Positions 1 to 9,274 of a DNA stretch of 64,000 nt are shown here, piece after piece. The DNA is from Candidatus Nanosynbacter sp. TM7-076 (GTDB lineage: Bacteria; Patescibacteriota; Saccharimonadia; Saccharimonadales; Saccharimonadaceae): assembly GCF_022828325.1 (NCBI RefSeq), contig NZ_JAJQJS010000002.1, forward strand, positions 302,601 through 366,600. The letters are read 5' to 3'. A program made the position numbers and the translations under genes. The stretch's first letter is position 1. Each line of letters opens with the position of its first letter. The notes under the pieces were generated by a model that saw nothing but the letters and a program-made list of their open reading frames with translations, was not told where the DNA came from and did no database searches.

Positions 1-209
1 GCTTACCAGAAACTCACGGCGATGCTGCTCACTATTTTGATCCTTTCAGCGTCAAGGATATAGCAAAATCAATCGACGACATCTTATCTGACGACAAATT
101 GCGCAATGAACTCATTAAAAAAGGCAAGAAACACGTTAAGATATTTTCATGGCAGCGCATGGCCGAGCAGACTTTGGCTGTATATGAAAAATATGGTCGA
201 AAAAGTTGA
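1..209 (+). CDS. Glycosyltransferase, C-terminal fragment (5' end outside window)
   Basis: An open frame enters from the left edge (first full codon at 3) and ends at TGA 207-209, giving about 68 residues. The visible part has the shape of the end of a GT-B family 4 glycosyltransferase: a PETHGDAAHYFDP stretch followed by the helical pattern of alternating charged residues and a closing FSWQRMAEQTLAVY segment, as in many GT4 enzymes where this helix crosses back to the N-terminal domain. It would transfer a sugar to a surface glycan, fitting the rhamnose genes next door. Donor and acceptor cannot be read from this fragment. No ATG is visible because the gene starts upstream of the window. Confidence 0.72.
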   Translation, partial: LPETHGDAAHYFDPFSVKDIAKSIDDILSDDKLRNELIKKGKKHVKIFSWQRMAEQTLAVYEKYGRKS

Positions 210-211
210 GA

Positions 212-649
212 TTAGCTTTCCTGTCCGGTAGCTTGATTAATTCGAGTAGACGAGTCTGCTTTATTTGAGCCGCCAACTCCATAGACCATTTCAATGTTGT
301 ACTTTTCGCAAACATCACGCTCTGGAACAACTTCCGGTGCTGACCTATCGCCACCATTTGCAAACACCAATTGACATCCCGGATATTGCCGAGCAATCAT
401 TTCTAAGGTTTCCGTAACCGGAGGATTCTCATCAATAGAAAGCATCACCTGATCCACGCCTTTTAATGCTCGCATTAAACGGAGTCGATTTTCTTCATTA
501 AGGATAATTTTTCCTTTTTTTAGCAATTGCTGTTTGTCGTTATTCACCACTACAATCAAATAATCACCCATTTTTGCAGCTGCCTCGATCATATCTAAAT
601 GCCCACCGTGTAATGGATTAAAATAGCCGCTAACAATTACAACTTTCAT
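212..649 (-). CDS. Cytidylyltransferase-like nucleotidyltransferase (TagD/RfaE2 type)
   Basis: A 145-residue single-domain nucleotidyltransferase. Near the N-terminus (about residues 8-18) it has the GYFNPLHGGH form of the HxGH nucleotide-binding motif, and near the C-terminus an SSTRI stretch in place of the family's ISTT-like motif. The size matches glycerol-3-phosphate cytidylyltransferase (TagD) or the adenylyltransferase domain of RfaE. The substrate, a glycerol-, ribitol- or sugar-phosphate, cannot be told from sequence alone. A GGAGG ribosome binding site lies just before the ATG at 649. The gene is divergent from rfbB and convergent, by 2 bases, with the glycosyltransferase fragment, so it probably supplies an activated building block for the surface polymer. 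Confidence 0.75.
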   Translation of the reverse strand: MKVVIVSGYFNPLHGGHLDMIEAAAKMGDYLIVVVNNDKQQLLKKGKIILNEENRLRLMRALKGVDQVMLSIDENPPVTETLEMIARQYPGCQLVFANGGDRSAPEVVPERDVCEKYNIEMVYGVGGSNKADSSTRINQATGQES

Positions 650-684
650 AATATCCTCCTCTATAACTTCTCTATTATACCTGA

Positions 685-1710
<1,026 letters not shown>

Positions 1711-1712
1711 TT

Positions 1713-2279
1713 ATGTTTGACCCAACTGACTACAATGAACTTACAGTCACTGAATCGTCAATTCCAGGGTTATTTGTCATCAAATTACCCGTACATGGCG
1801 ACAATCGCGGCTGGTTCAAAGAGAATTATCAAAAAGAAAAAATGGAAGCCTTAGGTTTGCCATCGTTCAATATCGTACAAAACAATATCAGCTTCAATGA
1901 CAAAACTGGCGCCACACGCGGTCTTCATGCTGAGCCTTGGAACAAATTCATTTCAACAGCCAATGGGCGTGTTTTTGGGGCTTGGTGTGACCTTCGTAAA
2001 GGAGATAGCTTCGGCCGAGTTTTCACTCACGAGATTAATCCGGGTACGGCAATTTTCGTTCCTAAGGGTGTAGCTAACGGCTATCAAACACTTGATGATA
2101 ATGTCGCCTACACATATCTAGTTGACGCTCATTGGTTCCCGGATACTAAATATACTTTTGTTAATTTATTTGATCCAGAACTAAAAATCAACTGGCCAAT
2201 TGATAAAGATCAAGCAATTATTTCTGAAAAAGATGCCGCACATCCACTATTAAGTAATGTAATTCCTATGGAGGTATAA
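1713..2279 (+). CDS. rfbC: dTDP-4-dehydrorhamnose 3,5-epimerase
   Basis: RmlC-like cupin protein of 188 residues, which epimerises dTDP-4-keto-6-deoxyglucose at C3 and C5 during dTDP-L-rhamnose synthesis. The DNRGWFKE substrate-loop sequence is at about residue 30. The catalytic His is in RGLH at about 72, with a Lys at about 78, and the cupin strand FVPKGVANGYQTL follows at about 115-127. In that strand the His common to many RmlC enzymes is replaced by Asn. It starts 2 bases after rfbB and lies 4 bases before rfbD, so it is co-transcribed. The sequence is somewhat divergent from the textbook family, but the operon leaves little doubt about the role. Confidence 0.88.
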   Translation: MFDPTDYNELTVTESSIPGLFVIKLPVHGDNRGWFKENYQKEKMEALGLPSFNIVQNNISFNDKTGATRGLHAEPWNKFISTANGRVFGAWCDLRKGDSFGRVFTHEINPGTAIFVPKGVANGYQTLDDNVAYTYLVDAHWFPDTKYTFVNLFDPELKINWPIDKDQAIISEKDAAHPLLSNVIPMEV

Positions 2280-2283
2280 AATT

Positions 2284-3135
2284 ATGGACGATAATAAAAT
2301 TTTCATTATTGGTGCTAACGGACAACTAGGATTAGCCCTACAAAGACAATATCCTAACGCCAAATCTGCTGACATTGACACTCTTGATATCACAGACTTA
2401 GAGTCAGTTGAGTCTTTCGACTGGTCCAACATTGATATTGTACTTAACGCTGCTGCCTTTACTAATGTCGATGGAGCAGAAACCGAAGAAGGTCGCGTAG
2501 CGTCTTGGAAGGTTAATGCGTCTGCGGTGTCTAACCTTACTCGAGTATGCCGAAAATATGATATGACAATGGTTCACATTTCCAGCGATTACGTATTCGA
2601 CGGAACCCAAAAACCCCACACAGAGGACGAGCCACTTAGTCCGCTTAGTGTCTATGGTCAGAGTAAGGCTGCGGGAGATCTATTAGTTGAACAATTAGAC
2701 CGCTTCTATCTACTTCGATCCACATGGGTAATTGGTGAAGGCAAAAATTTTGTTCGCACCATGCTAGGATTGGCGGAAAAAAACATCTCGCCAACCGTTG
2801 TTAATGACCAAATAGGTCGCTTAACGTTCACTAGTGAGCTAGTGCGTATTATAGATCATTTATTGTCAACTAAGGCTCCATTCGGAACTTACAATGCAAC
2901 GAATGACGGACCACTCGCTTCTTGGGCAGACATTACTAGAAAAATATTTGAATTATCTAATCATAAAGACTTAATCGTTTCTAATACAACTACCGCAGAA
3001 TATTTTGCCAACAAGCCTGGAGTTGCGCCACGACCGCTCAATAGTGATATGAGTCTAGATAAACTACACTCTACAGGATTTCAAAGCCGTAACTGGGAGG
3101 AAGACTTAAGGCAATACATCTCAAACAACGCCTAA
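2284..3135 (+). CDS. rfbD: dTDP-4-dehydrorhamnose reductase
   Basis: RmlD, 283 residues, the last step of dTDP-L-rhamnose synthesis, reducing the 4-keto group with NAD(P)H. The extended short-chain dehydrogenase fold is shown by the GANGQLG nucleotide-binding turn at residues 10-16, the NAAAFTNVDGAE sequence typical of RmlD at about 56-67, the SSDYVFDG segment and a YGQSK active-site tetrad at about 122-126. A GGAGG ribosome binding site lies at the end of rfbC just before the start. This closes the rfbBCD unit. The thymidylyltransferase follows after an 86-base gap with its own promoter. Confidence 0.93.
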   Translation: MDDNKIFIIGANGQLGLALQRQYPNAKSADIDTLDITDLESVESFDWSNIDIVLNAAAFTNVDGAETEEGRVASWKVNASAVSNLTRVCRKYDMTMVHISSDYVFDGTQKPHTEDEPLSPLSVYGQSKAAGDLLVEQLDRFYLLRSTWVIGEGKNFVRTMLGLAEKNISPTVVNDQIGRLTFTSELVRIIDHLLSTKAPFGTYNATNDGPLASWADITRKIFELSNHKDLIVSNTTTAEYFANKPGVAPRPLNSDMSLDKLHSTGFQSRNWEEDLRQYISNNA

Positions 3136-3172
3136 AAAATACAACCTCCATTAATCTCAAAACCGTTTAACC

Positions 3173-3201
3173 TTGATACTGTCGAACCATAGATATATAA
3201 T
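3173..3201 (+). promoter_or_regulatory. Sigma70-type promoter of rfbA
   Basis: TTGATA at 3173-3178 and TATAAT at 3196-3201 are separated by exactly 17 bases. The initiation point would be near 3208, and an AAAGGAG ribosome binding site at 3212-3217 precedes the ATG at 3222. rfbA can therefore be expressed separately from rfbBCD. Confidence 0.7.
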
Positions 3202-3221
3202 CATACAACACAAAGGAGAAT

Positions 3222-4070
3222 ATGATGAAGGGAATAATTTTAGCGGGTGGATCAGGCACGCGTCTATGGCCAATTACAAAAGCCATAAGTAAACAGTTGA
3301 TGCCCATTTATGACAAACCGATGATTTACTATCCGCTAACCACGTTAATGCAAGCAGGAATTCGTGATATTTTAATAATCACTACTCCAGACGATCAAAA
3401 CGGCTTCAAAAAACTTCTTGGCGATGGATCACAGTGGGGCATAAATTTAGAATACGCTGTTCAACCTACACCAGACGGTCTAGCACAAGCTTTTATTATC
3501 GGCGAAAACTTTATCGGCAATGATAAAGTGGCATTAATACTTGGCGACAACATATTCTACGGAGCCGCCCTTGATAATTCATTACAAGAATGCACAGACC
3601 CCGACGGTGGCATTGTATTTGCATATAAAGTGCTTGATCCCGAACGCTATGGAGTGGTTGAATTTAACGGGAATAATCAAGCTGTTTCCATCGAGGAAAA
3701 ACCAGTGCATCCAAAATCCCACTTCGCAGTTGTCGGCTTATATTTTTATGACAATGACGTAGTAGATATTGCTAAAAATGTAAAGCCATCCGACCGAGGA
3801 GAACTGGAAATAACATCCGTAAACGCTGAATATCTAAATCGCAAAAAACTCAAAGTACAGACTTTAGACAACGGTGATGTATGGCTTGATACTGGCACAA
3901 TAAATAGCTTAACCGATGCCGAAGATTTTGTACGTGTAATCCAAACAAGGACTGGACAAATAGTCGGATCACCCGAAGCAACTGCCTTTCAAAACGGTTG
4001 GATTTCCAAGGAGCAGTTAGAAATACTTGCCGAACCATTAAAAAAATCTGGATACGGCAAATATCTATAA
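3222..4070 (+). CDS. rfbA: Glucose-1-phosphate thymidylyltransferase
   Basis: RmlA, 282 residues, which makes dTDP-glucose from dTTP and glucose-1-phosphate, the first step of the rhamnose pathway. It has the nucleotide-binding GGSGTRLWP loop at about residues 9-17, the [14 protein letters not shown] segment just after it, an LGDNIFYG metal/phosphate motif at about 107-114 and an EEKP motif at about 158-161, all standard for this family. There are two in-frame ATGs at 3222 and 3225; either places the ribosome binding site within 4-8 bases. All four enzymes for dTDP-L-rhamnose are thus present within 3.4 kb. Confidence 0.95.
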   Translation: MMKGIILAGGSGTRLWPITKAISKQLMPIYDKPMIYYPLTTLMQAGIRDILIITTPDDQNGFKKLLGDGSQWGINLEYAVQPTPDGLAQAFIIGENFIGNDKVALILGDNIFYGAALDNSLQECTDPDGGIVFAYKVLDPERYGVVEFNGNNQAVSIEEKPVHPKSHFAVVGLYFYDNDVVDIAKNVKPSDRGELEITSVNAEYLNRKKLKVQTLDNGDVWLDTGTINSLTDAEDFVRVIQTRTGQIVGSPEATAFQNGWISKEQLEILAEPLKKSGYGKYL

Positions 4071-4201
4071 ACTCCTACAAGCACTGACTACATCGTTCGT
4101 AGACAATCCGTCCACAGTCACAACCACAACTCTGTCATAGCCGAGGGTGTTATATACAGTATTCTTAATTAAATCATCCCTGGTTAAAATAAGCCATTTT
4201 T

Positions 4202-4651
4202 TTATTCCACATTTTTATTATTATCCTTTGAAAAAATAAATAAATTAAAAACCAGAAAGTTCCAAATTGCAAATACTGCAGTCACTATAACTTTCGCCCA
4301 TTGGATATCCAGTATGTTAGAGTTTACTAATGTAGCAATAATTACTGAAGTTGCCACCATATTAAAAATACTAAGTAATGTATAGAGAATAATTTGCGAT
4401 CTTAAAGAAAATCTATCATATTGACTATGATTAAAAACTTTCTTACGATTCGCAGGAAAGTTAAAAACAAATCCCGACAAAAAGCCGATGCCACTAGCCA
4501 AAAAAGCCGGCAAATGTATATTGTGATATAAAATATACGATATTGACGCATCTATTAGCAGTGTAATACCACCTACGGCAAGAAATAAAAAGATTTTTAA
4601 AAATATACCATTTTTCATATTATCTTTATTAAGAATATCATATTCGTTCAT
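4202..4651 (-). CDS. GtrA-family membrane protein
   Basis: A 149-residue integral membrane protein with four hydrophobic segments (about residues 16-36, 45-65, 86-108 and 115-140) and the pair of short positively charged loops typical of GtrA-like proteins, including an NFPANRKKVF stretch close to the family's NfxxnrrwtF. GtrA proteins are thought to help move undecaprenyl-linked sugars across the membrane and usually pair with a family-2 glycosyltransferase. Here that partner is the divergent gene at 4684, whose start is 32 bases away. A later in-frame ATG (residue 12) is also possible. The 131 bases downstream to rfbA contain no recognisable element. Confidence 0.82.
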   Translation of the reverse strand: MNEYDILNKDNMKNGIFLKIFLFLAVGGITLLIDASISYILYHNIHLPAFLASGIGFLSGFVFNFPANRKKVFNHSQYDRFSLRSQIILYTLLSIFNMVATSVIIATLVNSNILDIQWAKVIVTAVFAIWNFLVFNLFIFSKDNNKNVE

Positions 4652-4683
4652 AATGTATATATGATTGTAGTATAATTGATTAC
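4652..4683. promoter_or_regulatory. Divergent promoter between gtrA-like and GT2 genes
   Basis: In this 32-base gap TATAAT (4671-4676) faces the plus-strand glycosyltransferase, leaving 7 bases to its ATG. On the other strand TATACT (4674-4669) faces the gtrA-like gene, 17 bases from its ATG. The two -10 hexamers overlap, so only one direction can be occupied by polymerase at a time. Confidence 0.5.
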
Positions 4684-5640
4684 ATGTACAGAAAACTAGA
4701 GACCGCAGTTGTTATACCTTGTTATAACGAAGAGAAAATGATTACTCAAACAATAAAGAAAATACCAGAATACATAGATCACATTATAGCCGTTAATGAT
4801 GCTAGCACTGATAACACTATTGGAGTCTTGAACAAACTAAAAAAACAATATAGCAAGCTTATCATTGTTGACAATAAGGTAAATCAAGGCGTCGGAGGAG
4901 CTCTTATCGCTGGATATGATTATGCGATAAAAAATACTAAAGCAACAGCTATCGGTATAGTCGCAGGAGATGATCAGTTTGATTCATCATATCTAAAGGC
5001 AATGCTGGATGACTTCATAGATCAATCAGCAGACTACGTAAAAGCAAGTAGATTTTTCCATCGAGAAGCCTTCAAGACTATGCCAAAATATCGCCAATTT
5101 GGAAACATATTCATATCTCTACTCACCAAATTTTCTACTGGGTATTATTCTATTACAGACATCACTAACGGGTGTGGTTGGCTACGTCGTGAAATAATCG
5201 AAAAAATCGATTTTTCTATAGTAGAAAAACGTTATGATTACGAAACTAGTATGCTGACTGCTCTGTCTATAGCTAACGCTAAAGTTATTGATCATGCCGT
5301 GCCAGCACATTACGGCGACGAAAAATCAACCATCAAGCTAATCCCGACAGCCTGGAGAAATCTAAAGGCTGTATGGAAAGGATTCTGGCGCAGGATTTAT
5401 TACAAATATGTATTATATGGTTTTCATCCCGTAGCACTATTCTTATTTACAGGTATGTTTTTCTTAATAATATCGCTATTATTGGCTATATTTTTGTTAT
5501 ATGTTAAGTTATTTGCCCACCAGTCACCGACCGCAGGCAGCGTAATGTTAGCTGTACTACCGTTTATACTAGGAATACAGTTAACGTTGACAGCCCTTAC
5601 AATCGACGTATCCAACGAAAATAATAATTTTAAGAAATAG
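4684..5640 (+). CDS. Family-2 glycosyltransferase with C-terminal membrane segments
   Basis: 318 residues. The N-terminal 220 form a GT-A domain resembling dolichyl/undecaprenyl-phosphate sugar synthases: VVIPCYNEE at residues 9-17, an AVNDASTDNT nucleotide-binding stretch at about 38-47 and a VAGDDQFDSSYL metal-binding region at about 95-106. Two hydrophobic segments at about 251-275 and 284-308 anchor the C-terminus. Such enzymes load a sugar on a lipid phosphate, which then serves a membrane glycosyltransferase. The divergent GtrA-like gene is the natural partner. The donor sugar is not predictable from the sequence. The start is supported by the -10 hexamer 7 bases upstream, with no ribosome binding site. 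Confidence 0.85.
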   Translation: MYRKLETAVVIPCYNEEKMITQTIKKIPEYIDHIIAVNDASTDNTIGVLNKLKKQYSKLIIVDNKVNQGVGGALIAGYDYAIKNTKATAIGIVAGDDQFDSSYLKAMLDDFIDQSADYVKASRFFHREAFKTMPKYRQFGNIFISLLTKFSTGYYSITDITNGCGWLRREIIEKIDFSIVEKRYDYETSMLTALSIANAKVIDHAVPAHYGDEKSTIKLIPTAWRNLKAVWKGFWRRIYYKYVLYGFHPVALFLFTGMFFLIISLLLAIFLLYVKLFAHQSPTAGSVMLAVLPFILGIQLTLTALTIDVSNENNNFKK

Positions 5641-5649
5641 ATTACCAGA

Positions 5650-6306
5650 TTAAAGATTAATGTTAGATACGTCACCAATACCGTCAACTAAATAGTCTGG
5701 CTCCATTGATTTCAAGAATTCCTTACTACGAATTCCACTCAAAAGAGCAATACTGGTCGCATTGAGCTGCTGAGCCGCAGCAACATCAGCTTCAGTATCT
5801 CCAACAATAATAGAGTCTTCAGGATTATCTATTGTTTGCTTAATTATATCTGCCTTTTTTAATAATGTACCTTCTTTTGTGTCACTATGCCCTGATAAAA
5901 TTTTTTCAAAAAAGCGCCCAATCCCCAACTTTTCAATCTGCTTATCTAGAGCGTCTGAATTTCGCCTTAAACTAAGTAGATATAGCTTATTATCATTCGA
6001 GGATAGCTTTTTTAGCGCAGACAAGCTATCTACAAAAAGCTCATCTCTATACAACTCCTCCAATGATTCTATGCGATCAATAAATAATTTGAGATAATCA
6101 TCCCTATTATTTACCTCAAGCCCACTTATCAACAATAATTCATTCCAGGAAATATTATCACGTTTCAATTCCCAATATTTCTTCTGATCAAGAGGTGTGC
6201 CGCCCATTTTTTCGACACACTTCTTATATACTCTATAATGACGAGGAGCAATATCGACCAAAGTACCGTCAAAATCTATAAATATATTTCTATTTGCAAT
6301 TTTCAT
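5650..6306 (-). CDS. HAD-superfamily phosphatase
   Basis: A 218-residue haloacid-dehalogenase-type hydrolase. Motif I FIDFDGTLVD is at about residues 8-17, and the acidic motif IV IIVGDTEADVAAA at about 170-182. The first Asp would form the phospho-enzyme. The cap region between them is helical, as in beta-phosphoglucomutase-like members. I place the start at the ATG at 6306, which overlaps the end of the upstream epimerase gene by 17 bases. A longer reading to 6390 would add 28 residues before motif I and overlap the neighbour heavily. As the last gene of a five-gene sugar unit it may dephosphorylate a sugar-phosphate intermediate; the substrate is unknown. Confidence 0.8.
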   Translation of the reverse strand: MKIANRNIFIDFDGTLVDIAPRHYRVYKKCVEKMGGTPLDQKKYWELKRDNISWNELLLISGLEVNNRDDYLKLFIDRIESLEELYRDELFVDSLSALKKLSSNDNKLYLLSLRRNSDALDKQIEKLGIGRFFEKILSGHSDTKEGTLLKKADIIKQTIDNPEDSIIVGDTEADVAAAQQLNATSIALLSGIRSKEFLKSMEPDYLVDGIGDVSNINL

Positions 6307-7183
6307 AGAGATCACCCATCTCCTTAATTTTATCTGGAAAGAACACTTTAGGATGATAATCAAGTAGACTCTCTGCCTTTGATATATCAATCACTATATC
6401 GCAACCACCGCTATCGGACATAATATTTATACTGCTACTCGATCGCATACTTTTAATAATTGACTCCGCTGTTTCTTTAATAGAGACTCCTCTACCCGTC
6501 CCAATATTGATTACCCCAGCGCCCGCCGAATTAACTGCACATATAATACTACTAGCTACATCGTCAATATGCACATAGTCGCGAAGAACTAGTGGACCAT
6601 TGATAGTCAGATTACCTCCAGACTTAGCCGCCCTAATGAAGTTAGGGATAGCCCTAGCAATTGGGTCATATCCGCCATACATTATTGAAAATCGCAGAAT
6701 GGTAAGCTCTTTGTTATTTTTTTGCGCAAATGATTGAGCAATTACTTCGCTAGCTATCTTAGTGGAACTATAATATGAACTACCAGACACAACATTATCT
6801 TCCGTAATTGGACCACTAATTTTTGTTTTATCATAAGCTTCTACAGTGCTGCCGATAATAATCTTTTTTGCCTTTTTACCAAAATACGTTAGAAGATTAA
6901 TAATCCCATCTATATTGCCTTCTTTACACTTCTCTAAACTATCTTCAATAGTTTTTTTTGGCACAAAAGCCGCCAAATGAACTATAGCGTCAAACTCTTT
7001 ATCAGCCAATACATCAGCAGCTATCTTTGAGCTCTCCTTACTAGACAGGTCGCATTCAACCCACTTAACATCATCATAATCAATATTAGATCTGCCTAAA
7101 CAAATTATCTCCCAGCTGGCAGGCGCCATTTCCAAAAAACGCCTGCCAACAAAACCAGATGCACCAGTAACGAGAATTTTCAC
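6290..7183 (-). CDS. NAD-dependent epimerase/dehydratase (extended SDR)
   Basis: 297 residues, extended short-chain dehydrogenase fold. The glycine-rich turn TGASGFVGRRF is at about residues 6-16, an LAAFVPK segment at about 72-78, and the active site YYSSTK at about 137-142. Such enzymes epimerise, reduce or dehydrate nucleotide sugars. The start is GTG at 7183, directly abutting the stop of the ATP-grasp gene with no base between them; no in-frame ATG lies nearby before the Rossmann strand. It sits in a minus-strand unit of aminotransferase, oxidoreductase, ATP-grasp, SDR and phosphatase, so it probably acts on the same modified sugar. The exact reaction is not assignable. Confidence 0.82.
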   Translation of the reverse strand: MKILVTGASGFVGRRFLEMAPASWEIICLGRSNIDYDDVKWVECDLSSKESSKIAADVLADKEFDAIVHLAAFVPKKTIEDSLEKCKEGNIDGIINLLTYFGKKAKKIIIGSTVEAYDKTKISGPITEDNVVSGSSYYSSTKIASEVIAQSFAQKNNKELTILRFSIMYGGYDPIARAIPNFIRAAKSGGNLTINGPLVLRDYVHIDDVASSIICAVNSAGAGVINIGTGRGVSIKETAESIIKSMRSSSSINIMSDSGGCDIVIDISKAESLLDYHPKVFFPDKIKEMGDLYENCK

Positions 7184-8269
7184 CTATGATATTTCCTTAA
7201 GGATACGATCACGCTGAGCAACACTCTCTTCTACAACTCCCATATCCGACAAAACTGGTCGGAAGTCCATTCCTCGAATCCATACTAGACCGTCTGGTAG
7301 AGGATTAGTGTTATTATCAATCGCAGGAATCTCTTCGCCATAGCCAAGCTTAACAAACATTTCAGGCATATTAAGACCCGCTTGTGTAAAGAATTCGTGA
7401 GTTGTAAAGAATCGGCCAATATTAATTTCTGTTGGATTCGGTACACCATTTTTGTCGTAAGCCATATCCACACCAAATAGACCATCCGGCCTACTATCAA
7501 CAGCCAACACAGCCCTACGAGCAATATCATCAAGTTCGGCATCCGAATAAGTTAATCCCGTTCCAGTAGCGCCGGTGACACCTGATGGAGAAATTTTTGA
7601 CAACTCCCAATATAAGCGCTTGCGTCCCTGGGCAACAACTAACTCGCCATCTTTCCATAACGACATCCAAGTAACCGTCTCTGGTTCAAGCAATTCTGAT
7701 ACTGTAAAATTACCAGACCACGAGCCATTTTTCTCTTGGAAATCTAACCAGTTCTTAGCAGTCTTAACATCGTGAACTGGAAGAGATCCACGACCGCCGG
7801 CTCCTGATATTGCGCGAATCCACATAGACCCACCCATCTCTTCTAATAGAGCATCTAAATCAGTATCTTTACCTTCAATTAGTTTAGTCTTAGGAACTTT
7901 AATACCGGCCTTTTCCCATAGTTTAAACGACTCAAACTTATCTTGAAGGATCTTAACGGTTTCTTTGGCTGGAAAGAATGTTTTGGCTTTAATTTTCTCT
8001 CGATTCTCGCTCAAAAACCCAACCTCAACATCGTTTTGCGCGTGTACAAACTCAATATTTTCCTTCTCTATAATGTAATTCAAAAAATCAATGTACTTTG
8101 GGTCGTTTGCCAACGGTGCTAGATATTTAACATCAACTTCAGCACGCTGTAAATAATATTTATCAGCATCTGTGCCAACAATGTAATATTCTTCATCCGC
8201 AGCTCTAAGGGATCGAATAAAGTTTGCAGAAGGTGATCCACCAGCACCTGTTACTAAAATTCTTTTCAT
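7184..8269 (-). CDS. ATP-grasp family ligase
   Basis: 361 residues. The N-terminal 110 form a Rossmann-like pre-ATP domain (VTGAGGSPSANF at residues 6-17). The remainder is an ATP-grasp fold resembling carbamoyl-phosphate synthase large-chain and PylC-like ligases, with a GAGGRGS glycine loop at about 156-162 and a Glu-Ile-Asn metal site (TEINIGRFF) at about 284-292. These enzymes activate a carboxylate with ATP and join it to an amine or similar nucleophile. In this operon it could attach an amino acid or other acid to the amino sugar made by the two upstream genes; that is inference. An AGGAGG ribosome binding site precedes the ATG. Confidence 0.8.
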   Translation of the reverse strand: MKRILVTGAGGSPSANFIRSLRAADEEYYIVGTDADKYYLQRAEVDVKYLAPLANDPKYIDFLNYIIEKENIEFVHAQNDVEVGFLSENREKIKAKTFFPAKETVKILQDKFESFKLWEKAGIKVPKTKLIEGKDTDLDALLEEMGGSMWIRAISGAGGRGSLPVHDVKTAKNWLDFQEKNGSWSGNFTVSELLEPETVTWMSLWKDGELVVAQGRKRLYWELSKISPSGVTGATGTGLTYSDAELDDIARRAVLAVDSRPDGLFGVDMAYDKNGVPNPTEINIGRFFTTHEFFTQAGLNMPEMFVKLGYGEEIPAIDNNTNPLPDGLVWIRGMDFRPVLSDMGVVEESVAQRDRILKEIS

Positions 8270-8278
8270 ATTATCCTC

Positions 8279-9274
8279 CTATTTAACGTCAAAAGGCGCA
8301 ACAGCCTCTAATGATATTTTTAACGCTTCGCGCGCATCTACCGGATCAACAATTGATGCCGTCCTGCCCATAGATTTAGCCATAAAAGCTTTCAATTCAG
8401 CGGCTAAAGGCTCTTCAAAATCAACTTTTATCACGCGCTTTTCTGGATCACCAACCTGCAAAACAAATTCAGTAAATCCATCTTTCTGAATTTCTTTCAT
8501 ATTATGTTTATAATACGTAAGTTCCTGTGTTATATAATTAGCCTCTAGATAACCTAACGACCCAGTCAGTGCAATGGTACGAATTTTTACTGGAGTCAGC
8601 CAATTAGCCTGAATAAATCCTGACGCTCTACCATAATCCATTAATATTTCTGCTGAATCAATTTTTTTACTATGACGAGTACGCGATCCGTGGCTATGAA
8701 TAGCTTTAGGTTTTTGTCCCAATAGATAATTAACTATATCAACGTCATGAACTGCAAGGTCAATAATCACATCCGTTTTTGGCTCAACAGCAGGAAAACC
8801 ACCAACACGCTTACATACTACCGATGTTATGTCACCTATAGCATTGTCATCGATCATCTGCTTCAGCTTCTTAATGACTGGATTAAACCTCTCTATATGA
8901 CCAACTGTAAACGTAACTCCATTTTCCTCAGCACAAGCAATTAGCTTATCAGCCTCTCCCACCGAAGATGCAATTGGTTTTTCAAGCATACAATTAATAC
9001 CTCGAGACATCACCTCAGTTGCAACTTCAAGATGAAATGGAGTAGGCACAACCACAGACACGGCATCTGGATGAACTTTCTCAAGCATTTCCTTGTAATC
9101 AGTAAAGAATTTTGTTTTGTATTCGTCAGCTAACGATTTTGCGGCTGGATTAACGTCTGCTATTGCCACTAGCTCAGATTCTGGAAGCATGAAATAATTA
9201 CGCACATGATTGCGCCCCATATTTCCAGTACCAATGACAGCAACCCTTATTTTACCTTCTTTATTATTAGTCAT
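8279..9274 (-). CDS. Gfo/Idh/MocA-family oxidoreductase
   Basis: 331 residues. N-terminal NAD(P)-binding domain with VIGTGNMGRNH at about residues 13-23, the EKPIA dinucleotide motif with catalytic Lys at about 97-101, and a C-terminal alpha/beta domain with a DLAVHDVDI segment at about 171-179. Family members such as WlbA and GnnA oxidise UDP-sugars at C3 so that a partner aminotransferase can place an amino group there. The aminotransferase gene is immediately upstream and overlaps this one by 8 bases (ATGACTAA). The pairing strongly suggests synthesis of a 3-amino sugar nucleotide, though which sugar is not visible. Confidence 0.88.
   Translation of the reverse strand: MTNNKEGKIRVAVIGTGNMGRNHVRNYFMLPESELVAIADVNPAAKSLADEYKTKFFTDYKEMLEKVHPDAVSVVVPTPFHLEVATEVMSRGINCMLEKPIASSVGEADKLIACAEENGVTFTVGHIERFNPVIKKLKQMIDDNAIGDITSVVCKRVGGFPAVEPKTDVIIDLAVHDVDIVNYLLGQKPKAIHSHGSRTRHSKKIDSAEILMDYGRASGFIQANWLTPVKIRTIALTGSLGYLEANYITQELTYYKHNMKEIQKDGFTEFVLQVGDPEKRVIKVDFEEPLAAELKAFMAKSMGRTASIVDPVDAREALKISLEAVAPFDVK

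Noticed and set aside
5650..6390. Longer start of the HAD gene at 6390
   Set aside because: It would add residues with no family likeness and overlap the SDR gene by 100 bases; the ATG at 6306 fits motif I spacing.
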